The notes beneath the pieces were generated by a model. It was not told the origin of the DNA and searched no databases. It saw only the letters and a list, made by a program, of their open reading frames with translations. The position numbers were made by a program, and so were the translations under genes. 64,000 nucleotides of DNA from Catenulispora sp. GP43 (lineage in GTDB: Bacteria > Actinomycetota > Actinomycetes > Streptomycetales > Catenulisporaceae), in contig NZ_JBGCCT010000012.1 of the NCBI RefSeq assembly GCF_041260665.1, positions 124,001 to 188,000 on the forward strand, in the 5' to 3' direction. This document shows, piece after piece, positions 57,010 to 64,000 of the stretch. Positions within the stretch are counted from its first letter, which is position 1; the number at the start of each line of letters is the position of its first letter.

Positions 57010-58193
57010 GGCGTCACCGTCACCGTCACCGAATCGCGCATGTCTGCGAACTTCCGCTCGCCGATCCCGCGGACCTGCCGCAGCTGCGCCACGGACTCGA
57101 AGCGGCCGTGCTCGGTCCGGAAGTCCAGAATCCGCTGGGCGAGTGCGGGACCGATGTCGGGCACCGTCTCCAGCTGCTCCAGCGTCGCGGTGTTGAGATC
57201 CACCGGCTGCGCGGGCTTGCCGCGCTTTCCGCGCGCGGCGCCCCCGGACGAGGGCTGCGGCAGGCCGACGACGGGCGTCGGCGCGCCCGCGATCCCGACC
57301 CGCAGCTGCTCGCCGTCGGTGACCGGCCGCGCGAGGTCGAGCGCGGTGACGTCCACGCCGGGCAGCGCGCCACCGGCCGCGGCCAAGGCTTCGTAGACGC
57401 GGGATCCGGGGGGCAGCGTCTGGATGCCGGGGCGCGCGACCTTGCCCTCGACGTCCACGACGACCGCGCCGGTCGACGCCGGGCCGGCCAGGGCCGGGGT
57501 GGTGGACCTGGCGCTGCGGGGCGAGCAGGCGGGGCGCTTCGCGGCCATCGCTTGTGCATAGCGGTGGGTGATGGGGGCTTGGAACCAGGTCGTGGTCACC
57601 GTGGACCTCGCGGCGACCGGGACCGCGATCGCTCTGTGCGCGTGCCAGCTCGTCGGTGAAGCCTCGGCCGGTGAAGCCGTCGGCAGTGCGCGCGGTGCGC
57701 CGGACGGCGACGAGTACGGGTGGCAGGCAGCGTCGTGCCCCGATGCGGCGAAGCCCGATCCGCTGACATCGCTGGTCGGGGTGGCGTGGTCGTCTTCGGG
57801 CGGTGCGGCCGCCGACACGGCCTCCCCCGCGTTCCCGGCCGCGACGTCCACGACCGTGCTCTGCGAACGGGTCAGGTACCACCCGCCGGCCGCGGCACCG
57901 GCGACGGCCACCAGGGCCACCGCGGTCGCGGCGGGCAGGCTGAGGGCCCAGCGGCCGCGGAGCGTCGGCGGAACCCGGTGTTCGATCGACTGGGCCGCCC
58001 GGCGCCACCAGGAGCGGTGCGCGTGGCGCCGAGCGGCCAGCGCCTCGGAGAGAGGCAGGGGACCTTCTGCGGCAGGCGACCAATACCGCGGCGGGTCCCC
58101 TTGGAGCGAGGCCAGCCGGTCGCGCGCCGTCGGCTGCGGGCTGCGGGGTTGGACGCTGCCATTCGGCGCGGCTCCCGGGGTGGTTCGTTCCAT
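57006..58193 (-). CDS. comEA: ComEA competence DNA-binding protein
   Basis: A 395-residue protein: a cytoplasmic N-terminus (~90 residues), one membrane helix (SLPAATAVALVAVAGAAAGG), a ~130-residue Pro/Ser/Thr/Ala linker, an SLBB domain (VVVDVEGKVARPGIQTLPPG) and tandem HhH (VDLNTATLEQLETVPDIGPA, VRGIGERK). It binds double-stranded DNA outside the membrane and delivers it to ComEC. Start: the ATG at 58193 has TACCTT 7 nt upstream and no Shine-Dalgarno. The linker is long compared with Bacillus ComEA (~205 residues). Confidence 0.9.
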   Translation of the reverse strand: MERTTPGAAPNGSVQPRSPQPTARDRLASLQGDPPRYWSPAAEGPLPLSEALAARRHAHRSWWRRAAQSIEHRVPPTLRGRWALSLPAATAVALVAVAGAAAGGWYLTRSQSTVVDVAAGNAGEAVSAAAPPEDDHATPTSDVSGSGFAASGHDAACHPYSSPSGAPRALPTASPAEASPTSWHAHRAIAVPVAARSTVTTTWFQAPITHRYAQAMAAKRPACSPRSARSTTPALAGPASTGAVVVDVEGKVARPGIQTLPPGSRVYEALAAAGGALPGVDVTALDLARPVTDGEQLRVGIAGAPTPVVGLPQPSSGGAARGKRGKPAQPVDLNTATLEQLETVPDIGPALAQRILDFRTEHGRFESVAQLRQVRGIGERKFADMRDSVTVTVTP

Positions 58194-58405
58194 GTCTGCG
58201 AAGGTAGGACTTCGCAAAGCGCGCATACCACCCGCGAGTCAGAGCCTGTGGATAACTCTCCGGGCGAGCGGACGGCCTTCACTCTTTCGGCCCAGCGGCA
58301 GGCGGGGACTCAGCACGGATTCAGGCGGCGATCGGTGACAGCGGAGCTGCGCGGAAAACCGGTGCTCCTGGTGCTCCTGGCACACGACCGGCCGCGGACG
58401 CGAAA

Positions 58406-58442
58406 AAGGCGGCCGCCTCTCGCGAAGAGAGACAGCCGCCTT
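58406..58442 (-). terminator. Terminator after hflX
   Basis: AAGGCGGC/GCCGCCTT, 3x3 internal loop, CTCTC/GAGAG, 5-nt loop; on the minus strand the hairpin is followed by TTTTT. Confidence 0.85.
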
Positions 58443-58518
58443 CGGCAAGCGGGCGGGCCGAGCAGTGCCGTGCAGGACCGAGCAGGCCCGACCGACTCCG
58501 ACCGACTCCGACCAACCC

Positions 58519-60042
58519 CTAAACCGCGCCCACCGTCCGGAAGGGCTCCAGCTGCGCCGCCAGATCCGGGTGGATCAGCGCCCGCACCAGCGTCCCGTGG
58601 TCGGTGTGCTCCTCCTTCAGCATCTCGCCCTCGGCGTGGATGCGGGCGACGAGGTCGCCGCGGTCGTACGGGACCAGCGCCTCCAGCTCGACGCCGGGAC
58701 GGGGCAGGTCGCGTTCGATGGCCGCGAGGAGGTCGTCCATGCCCTCGCCGGTGCGGGCCGACACCACGATGCTGTGCGGCTCGCGGCGCAGCAGCCGTGC
58801 CAGGACCGCCGGGTCGGCCAGGTCGGCCTTGTTGAAGACCAGCAGTTCCTTCACGTCGCCGGCGCCCATGTCGGCGAAGACGGCCCGGACCGCGGAGATC
58901 TGGCCCTCGGGGTCCTCGTCGCTGGCGTCGACCACGTGCAGGACCAGGTCGCTCTCGCCGACCTCCTCCAGGGTCGAGCGGAAGGCCTCGACCAGCTGAT
59001 GGGGCAGGTGGCGGACGAAGCCGACCGTGTCGGACAGCGTGTAGGTGCGGCCCGTCGCGGTCTCCGTGCGGCGGACGGTCGGGTCCAGGGTGGCGAACAG
59101 GGCGTTCTCCACCAGGACCCCGGCGCCGGTGAGGCGGTTGAGCAGGGAGGACTTGCCGGCGTTGGTGTAGCCGGCGAGGACCACCGAGGGGACCGAGCCG
59201 CGGCGCCGTTCGGCGCGCTTGGTCTCGCGTCCCTTGCTCATGTCGCCGATCTCGCGGCGGAGCTTGGCCATGCGCTCGCGGATGCGGCGGCGGTCGGTCT
59301 CGATCTTGGTCTCACCGGGACCGCGGGTGGCCAGGCCGCCGCGGCCACCGCCCATCTGGCGGGACAGGGACTGGCCCCAGCCTCGCAGCCTGGGCAGCAT
59401 GTACTGCATCTGGGCCAGCGCCACCTGGGCCTTGCCCTCGCGGGACTTGGCGTGCTGGGCGAAGATGTCCAGGATCAGGGCCGTGCGGTCGATGACCTTG
59501 ACCTTGACCACGTCCTCCAGGTGGATCAGCTGGCCGGGGCTGAGCTCCCCGTCGCAGATCACCGTGTCCGCGCCGGTGGCGACCACGATGTCGCGCAGTT
59601 CCTGGGCCTTGCCGCTGCCGATGTAGGTCGCCGGGTCCGGCTTCTCGCGGCGCTGGACCACGCCCTCCAACACCTCCGAGCCGGCCGTCTCGGCCAGCGC
59701 GGCCAGTTCGCGCAGCGACAGCTCGGCGTCCGCGGCGGTGCCGTCGGTCCATACGCCGACCAGCACCACGCGCTCCAGGCGCAGCTGCCGGTACTCGACT
59801 TCGGTGACGTCCTCGAGTTCGGTGGACAGTCCGGCCACGCGGCGGAGCGACGCGCGCTCCTCAAGGTCGAACTGCTCGCCGTCGTGCTGCGAGGCGGCCC
59901 AGCGGTTGCGGTAGAGCGGGGCCGGCGCTTCGAAGGCGTCCTCGGTGTCCCACTCAGCTTCCGGCGTGTCGTGGTCGTTCAATGCGTAGACCTCGTCGCG
60001 GGCAGCGTCCTTGTGGGATTCCGTCATGTGCTTCCTCTTCAT
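58519..60042 (-). CDS. hflX: GTPase HflX
   Basis: A 507-residue ribosome-binding GTPase. The N-terminal HflX domain (ATYIGSGKAQELRD, FAQHAKSREGKAQVALAQ) is followed by a coiled region and the G domain (GYTNAGKSSLLN, DTVGFVRHLP, NKADLA). It splits stalled 70S ribosomes. The start may be the ATG at 60042 or, five codons later, at 60027. A 60-residue acidic N-terminal extension precedes the conserved part. Confidence 0.93.
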   Translation of the reverse strand: MKRKHMTESHKDAARDEVYALNDHDTPEAEWDTEDAFEAPAPLYRNRWAASQHDGEQFDLEERASLRRVAGLSTELEDVTEVEYRQLRLERVVLVGVWTDGTAADAELSLRELAALAETAGSEVLEGVVQRREKPDPATYIGSGKAQELRDIVVATGADTVICDGELSPGQLIHLEDVVKVKVIDRTALILDIFAQHAKSREGKAQVALAQMQYMLPRLRGWGQSLSRQMGGGRGGLATRGPGETKIETDRRRIRERMAKLRREIGDMSKGRETKRAERRRGSVPSVVLAGYTNAGKSSLLNRLTGAGVLVENALFATLDPTVRRTETATGRTYTLSDTVGFVRHLPHQLVEAFRSTLEEVGESDLVLHVVDASDEDPEGQISAVRAVFADMGAGDVKELLVFNKADLADPAVLARLLRREPHSIVVSARTGEGMDDLLAAIERDLPRPGVELEALVPYDRGDLVARIHAEGEMLKEEHTDHGTLVRALIHPDLAAQLEPFRTVGAV

Positions 60043-60076
60043 GAGTTGTGACTAGCGCGGCGCCGCGAAGACGCCG

Positions 60077-60107
60077 CGAGGCGGGGAGAAACGCTCTCCC
60101 CGCCTCG
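60077..60107 (-). terminator. Terminator after the ClgR-like gene
   Basis: A perfect 13-bp stem CGAGGCGGGGAGA/TCTCCCCGCCTCG with a 5-nt loop, 54 nt past the stop. Confidence 0.8.
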
Positions 60108-60160
60108 ATGGTGGCATGTCGTCGCCGATCTCCGACACCCGATTTCCCTTGGGCACCGCA

Positions 60161-60871
60161 TCAGCGGCCGGTCGGTGAAGGCAGCCGAGGCGTGCCGAAC
60201 GTGTAGGGGTTGTCCGGACCGGGCAAAGGCGAGCCCGGGACGTAGGGCAGCGGACCCATCGGGGGCTGCGGTCCCAGCGCCGGCCCGAGGCCGGTGGCGG
60301 CCATGCCGGTGCCGAGCGCGGCCTGGGGTACCGCACCGGACTTGGGCGCGACCCGCGGCGAGCCGGTGGCCGGCCGCGTGTTGCCGGGCCGGTTGCCGGC
60401 CGTCCGGGAGTTGATCACCGCGGTCGGGATCTTCGCGGTCGGGAGCGTGCGGGCCCCGCGCGGGGCGCCGGCACCCACGCCGACCACGACACCGGACCGC
60501 TGGTTGGCGGCGGCCGCGCCCTGGCGCGCGCTGTCGGCCTGGCCGCTGCGCGCCGGCGGCATCGCGACCCGCTGCGGGCTGCGCCCGTCGGCGGGCACCA
60601 GACGGCCCAGCTCGGCGGCCTCGATCTCGGCGGCCAGTTCGGCCGCGGCGAGTTCCGTGGACAGTTCGAGCAACACGTCGGAGAGCTTGACCTCCAGCGC
60701 GTCGCAGATGGCGGCCAACAATTCGCTGGACGGCTCCTTCTGACCCCGCTCCACCTCGGAGAGGTAGCCGGGGGACACCCGTGCCGTCGCGGCAAGCTGT
60801 CGGAGGGTCCGTCCGCTGCGCTGTCTCCGGCCGCGCAGCACGTCGCCGAGTAGGCGGCGAACCAAGATCAT
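60161..60871 (-). CDS. ClgR-like XRE-family regulator with Pro/Gly-rich tail
   Basis: A 236-residue protein. Residues 1-75 ([58 protein letters not shown], in consecutive parts) closely resemble ClgR, which activates clp protease and related genes in actinomycetes. In typical ClgR the chain ends soon after; here a ~140-residue low-complexity Pro/Gly/Ala/Arg tail follows, with no second domain. The C-terminal degradation tag of Streptomyces ClgR (ending Ala-Ala) is absent. The start codon is GTG/ATG at 60871 (MILVRR). Confidence 0.82.
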   Translation of the reverse strand: MILVRRLLGDVLRGRRQRSGRTLRQLAATARVSPGYLSEVERGQKEPSSELLAAICDALEVKLSDVLLELSTELAAAELAAEIEAAELGRLVPADGRSPQRVAMPPARSGQADSARQGAAAANQRSGVVVGVGAGAPRGARTLPTAKIPTAVINSRTAGNRPGNTRPATGSPRVAPKSGAVPQAALGTGMAATGLGPALGPQPPMGPLPYVPGSPLPGPDNPYTFGTPRLPSPTGR

Positions 60872-61532
60872 CTCGGCTTCCCCTCCCTCATCGTTTCCGC
60901 TGGCCTGCTGGTTTTCCTGTGTGAATCATGAGCCTGTGGAGCCACCGTACCCCGGCTGTTGCCGGATTACTCTCCTGCTTTGCTTGTTGTTATTCCCCGT
61001 TCAATGGTTCTCAACGGTTAGGACGCGGTTTCCATTCCAAGAAGTTGCAGTCCCGTTGTGAAGCCGCGGCCAACCGGCCGCCACGAGGACGACGACCACC
61101 TGACTGCCACCGTATCCCGAGCCACCGACAAGCGTCGGGTGAAGGCCACCCATCGGACAAAATCGAACGTAGGTTCAGAATACCGGGCGTGACCGGCCGA
61201 CGGCCTGTCGGCGATCTCGCCGCACCGCACGTCACACCCGTGCCGTGAGTATCGTCACGGCGAGGGGATGGCGCCGGTCGGCGCCCGATGGCGCGGCGCG
61301 GCCGATCCAGCAGCCCCGATCACGCTCGACCGGGCAGTGCACGCAGCGGAGTCCCGCACCTCCCCCATCACGAGTCCCATGAGTCTCAGAAGACTCACAG
61401 GCCTCAGGCGAAGGCCGGACGCCGCAGCGGTGGGGCACCTGCTTCACCGCTGGATCAGCCGTTGATGACGCATTCCCGCGAATATCCAAGAATCCCGTGA
61501 GCTCACAAGCCCGTGGGCCTGTGGGCCCACAT
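60872..61532. other. Long intergenic region, 660 bp
   Basis: The first ~150 bp (60900-61050) are the most A/T-rich of the window and should hold the clgR-like promoter. An inverted repeat TGAGTCT-CAGA-AGACTCA (61380-61397) is a possible operator. Small frames in both directions (for example 61268-61465) have no ribosome sites and no protein-like composition. I see no RNA gene or insertion element here. Confidence 0.55.
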
Positions 61533-61724
61533 CTAGCGGGGCGCCGCCGCGAGCCACCCGCGCACCCGGTGCGCGGGCTGGCCGACCGTCGCGCGGATCA
61601 TGCCCGCGTCCCGGCCGGCCTCGTACGGCGCGGCCACAGCGGAAGGTCCCGCGGGAGCGCCGTGCGACCGGTGCGATCCCGAGGCCGAAGCCTCCTGCGC
61701 ACGTGACACCTTTTCCCTCATCAC
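61533..61724 (-). CDS. Small protein downstream of the SARP-type regulator
   Basis: A 63-residue frame starting at a GTG with GGGAGG 8 nt upstream, 33 nt past the stop of the regulator. Residues: basic/charged N-terminus (MMREKVSRAQEASAS), an Ala/Gly/Pro middle and a basic C-terminus ending WLAAAPR. Position recalls afsS after afsR, and the length matches, but no sequence similarity to AfsS (no DNHMPAPP repeats) is seen. The good ribosome site is the main evidence. Confidence 0.5.
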   Translation of the reverse strand: MMREKVSRAQEASASGSHRSHGAPAGPSAVAAPYEAGRDAGMIRATVGQPAHRVRGWLAAAPR

Positions 61725-61757
61725 CTTGTCATCCTCCCGTGCGCTCCAACCGTTTCC

Positions 61758-64000
61758 TTAGCGCGACGTTCGAACACCTGCCGAGGTTGCCTCCGGGGCG
61801 GAGAGCATGACTCTGATACGGTCCGCCTCCGGAGCCCCGATGACCGCGAACATGGCCAGTGCCTCCTCCCGGCAGCCCCGGGCCCGCTCCGGCTGCCCGG
61901 CGACATCCAGCACGTCCGCGAGCACCGCCAGCGCGGTCGCGTGCTGCCACGTGTCGGCGGTCCCCCGCAGAACACTCACCGCACGCTCGGCGAACTCCAA
62001 CGCACCGCTGGGCTCGCCGAGACCCAACAGCGCCCGCGCGCTGGAGGCGTGCGCGGCGCCCTCCATCGGAGGATGGACGTCGGCGAAGTACCGGGCCGCC
62101 TCCGTGAAGTACGTCAGCGACTCCCGATAGGCGTGCGTCTGCAGATAGATGGAACCGGTCTGGAAGAGCGCGTACCCCGTAGAGACGTCGTCCCCGAGGG
62201 CCCGGCACAGGGCGAGCCCCGCCATCGTGCTCTCCAGCGCCTCCTCCGTGCGGCCCAGCACCAACAGCGAGCGCGCCATGTTCTGCCGCGCCGCGGCCTC
62301 GGACGCCACATCCCCGAACGCCCGGCTGGCATCCACCGCGCGCTCGTACAGCGCGATCGCCTCCGCGTCCCGGCCGAGGTCCGCATAAGTCATGGCGAGC
62401 AGGTTGACGGCATCGGCTTGGGTCTCGTCGCCGCCCACCGACTCGGCTGCACGGTGCGAGCGCTCGGCCTCCTCCGCCGCGGCCTCTATCTGATACGTCG
62501 CATAAAGGACGCGCGCCAAGGAGTGCCGCACCCGCGCCTCGCTCCGTACGTCCCCGCTCTCCACAGCAGCTGCGGCGGCATTGCGCGCGGCGGTAGAGAG
62601 CTCATCCGCGTAGCGTTCGATACCGGGTAGCGAGACAAGGTGGTCGAGCAGTTCTACCGCCAACGTCAGCGGCGCCACTCCGTCAACGCACGGCGGGTGG
62701 GTCAGGACCCGACGATTGAACACCGCGTCCACGCAGCTGCCTTCATCAGCGATCCACCGCACACCCGCTTCTACGGAGTCGAACTCCCTCCCGGAGGATC
62801 GCGTCGGGGAAAGCCCCAGCTCTTCCACGGGGATGCGGCGCAGACGACGCATCGAGGCGAGGTAGAAGTCGAGCAGGTTCATGAACCCCGCGTCGAGGTC
62901 ACCGCCCTCGGCCTCGTACTGTTCCCGCGCATAGAGGCGCAACAAGTCGTGATAGCGGTAGCGCCCCGGAGAAGCGGACTCCAGCATCGCGGCGTCCACC
63001 AGCGACTCCAGCACTTCCTCAGTGTCGGCCTCGTCCTGGCCGAGCAGCGCGGCGGCCGCCGCGGCCGAGACGTCGGCGCTGTCCAGCAGCGACAGCCGCC
63101 GGAAGACATCCGCCTGCGCCGGGGACAACTGGTGATAGCCGAGTTCGAACGCCGCACGCACCGCGAGATCGCCCACGGCCAGCTCGCCGAGCCGGCGCCG
63201 CTCGTCGGACAACCGGGCGGCGAGCGACCCGATGCGCCACCGCGGCCGGGACGCGAGCCGGGCCGCCGCTATACGCACCGCCAGAGGCAGGTATCCGCAT
63301 AGCGACACCACCTCTATGGCCGCGGTGTGTTCTACGCCGAGACGTTCCTCGCCGACGATCCGCGTGAACATGTTCATCGCCTCGCCGGGATCCAGCACGT
63401 CCAGATCCGCGAACGTCGCCCCGGCCAGCCCGGTCAGCTTCGGACGGCTCGTGACCACGACCGCGCACCCCGGGGCGCCCGGCAACAGAGGCCGTACCTG
63501 CGCCGCGTCCCGCGCGTTGTCCAGGACGATCAGCACCCGGCGACCGGCGAGCGCCGACCGGTACGCCGCGGCCCGCTCCTCCAGCCCGGACGCCGTCTCC
63601 GCCTCTGATATCCCCAGACCGCGCAGGAACGCGGCGAGGACCGGCGCCGGGTCTGCGGGCTCCGGGTCGCCTCCGCGCAGGTCCACATAGAGCTGCCCGT
63701 CCGGGAACTCCTCCCGTACCGAGTGCGCCAGGTGGATGGCGAGCGCCGTCTTACCCACTCCGCCCAACCCGGACAGCGCGCAGACCGCGACCGACTGCCC
63801 GACCGTGGTGGAGATGCGCGCGGCGAGCACGCGGGTCAGGTTCTCGCGTCCGGTGAAGTCCGCCGTGTCGGCGGGAAGCTGCGCGGGGATCGTCGGCGGC
63901 TTCTCCAGAGGAGCCCCGGAGGATGCCTCGGCTGCCCTAGGGGTTATCTCAGTGCTGTCCGCAGAGGGGCGCGCCAGCGCGGGGTCGGCGCGCAGGATCC
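61758..64000 (-). CDS. SARP/AfsR-type regulator, NB-ARC and TPR part (N-terminus beyond window)
   Basis: The frame is open at the window end. The visible ~746 residues begin in the end of a BTAD domain (ILRADPALARP), a Pro/Ala linker with QLPADTADFTGRE, then an NB-ARC ATPase (Walker A GLGGVGKTALA, Walker B LIVLDNARD, GLPLA-like GYLPLAVRIAA, winged helix), followed by ~12 TPR-like helices (ADAVNLLAMTYADLGRDAEA, MARSLLVLGRTEEALES). This is the AfsR layout: SARP DNA-binding head, BTAD, NB-ARC, TPR. AfsR-type proteins switch on secondary metabolism, often after phosphorylation by Ser/Thr kinases such as the one at 48.2 kb. The GTG at 63830 is not a real start. Confidence 0.88.
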   Translation of the reverse strand, partial: ILRADPALARPSADSTEITPRAAEASSGAPLEKPPTIPAQLPADTADFTGRENLTRVLAARISTTVGQSVAVCALSGLGGVGKTALAIHLAHSVREEFPDGQLYVDLRGGDPEPADPAPVLAAFLRGLGISEAETASGLEERAAAYRSALAGRRVLIVLDNARDAAQVRPLLPGAPGCAVVVTSRPKLTGLAGATFADLDVLDPGEAMNMFTRIVGEERLGVEHTAAIEVVSLCGYLPLAVRIAAARLASRPRWRIGSLAARLSDERRRLGELAVGDLAVRAAFELGYHQLSPAQADVFRRLSLLDSADVSAAAAAALLGQDEADTEEVLESLVDAAMLESASPGRYRYHDLLRLYAREQYEAEGGDLDAGFMNLLDFYLASMRRLRRIPVEELGLSPTRSSGREFDSVEAGVRWIADEGSCVDAVFNRRVLTHPPCVDGVAPLTLAVELLDHLVSLPGIERYADELSTAARNAAAAAVESGDVRSEARVRHSLARVLYATYQIEAAAEEAERSHRAAESVGGDETQADAVNLLAMTYADLGRDAEAIALYERAVDASRAFGDVASEAAARQNMARSLLVLGRTEEALESTMAGLALCRALGDDVSTGYALFQTGSIYLQTHAYRESLTYFTEAARYFADVHPPMEGAAHASSARALLGLGEPSGALEFAERAVSVLRGTADTWQHATALAVLADVLDVAGQPERARGCREEALAMFAVIGAPEADRIRVMLSAPEATSAGVRTSR

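Noticed and set aside
61268-61465. Small plus-strand frame in the 660-bp gap
   Set aside because: No ribosome site, poor composition, and overlapping frames in other registers are equally long.

Overview
The window is high-GC DNA with almost continuous genes, frequent GTG starts, 4-base ATGA/GTGA overlaps and few A/T-rich gaps. Gene content is that of a Gram-positive actinomycete related to Streptomyces or Catenulispora: a HrcA/CIRCE-controlled dnaJ2, a ClgR-like regulator, a SARP/AfsR-type regulator, and the block holA-rpsT-lepA-hemW-hrcA-dnaJ-rsmE-HIT-phoH-ybeY-CBS-era-leuA-recO-uppS-zur-znuBC. The genus cannot be fixed from the sequence alone.

Layout. 1-2.4 kb: end of a zinc ABC transporter (znuC, znuB) and its regulator zur. 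2.5-7.8 kb, minus strand: a small hypothetical gene, uppS, recO, a zinc-ribbon protein with METM repeats, and leuA behind a Leu-rich leader peptide and attenuator. 8.1-14.9 kb is accessory: a protealysin-like metalloprotease, two tandem double-GNAT genes, a membrane protein and a secreted PKD/cell-wall-binding protein. 14.9-20.8 kb, minus strand: era, a degenerate cytidine-deaminase-like gene, tRNA-Gly(GCC), a CNNM/CBS transporter-like gene, ybeY, and phoH interrupted in frame by a class 3 intein. 20.9-24.1 kb: a promoter/operator followed by a VWA gene coupled to a divergent adenylosuccinate-synthetase paralogue, then a small secreted protein. 24.1-31.1 kb: HIT, a dimethylformamidase-like gene, GNAT, a monooxygenase-like gene, a GntR(YtrA-type)/ABC operon, rsmE and dnaJ. 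31.1-39.1 kb: hrcA with CIRCE, an MBL hydrolase, DUF3097, a lipoprotein, MOSC, hemW, SDR and MFS.

39.2-44.2 kb holds the most striking module: a GNAT gene, an RNA ligase-polynucleotide kinase fusion, and a 911-residue protein joining an MJ1316/DUF504 end-recognition domain, an EEP nuclease/phosphatase, a 2H phosphoesterase and a nucleotidyltransferase. Together these look like a complete RNA break-repair pathway. 44.3-64 kb: a TPR protein, PhzF-like, lepA, rpsT, a Ser/Thr kinase, holA, an HhH-GPD protein, a large TPR protein, comEA and a comEC naturally split in two, hflX, a ClgR-like regulator, a small gene and the 3' part of a SARP/NB-ARC/TPR regulator.

Two features run through the window. 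Core genes that are contiguous in related actinomycetes are separated here by accessory inserts. Many genes also lack a Shine-Dalgarno sequence and have a -10-like hexamer 6-8 nt before the start codon, suggesting leaderless transcripts.
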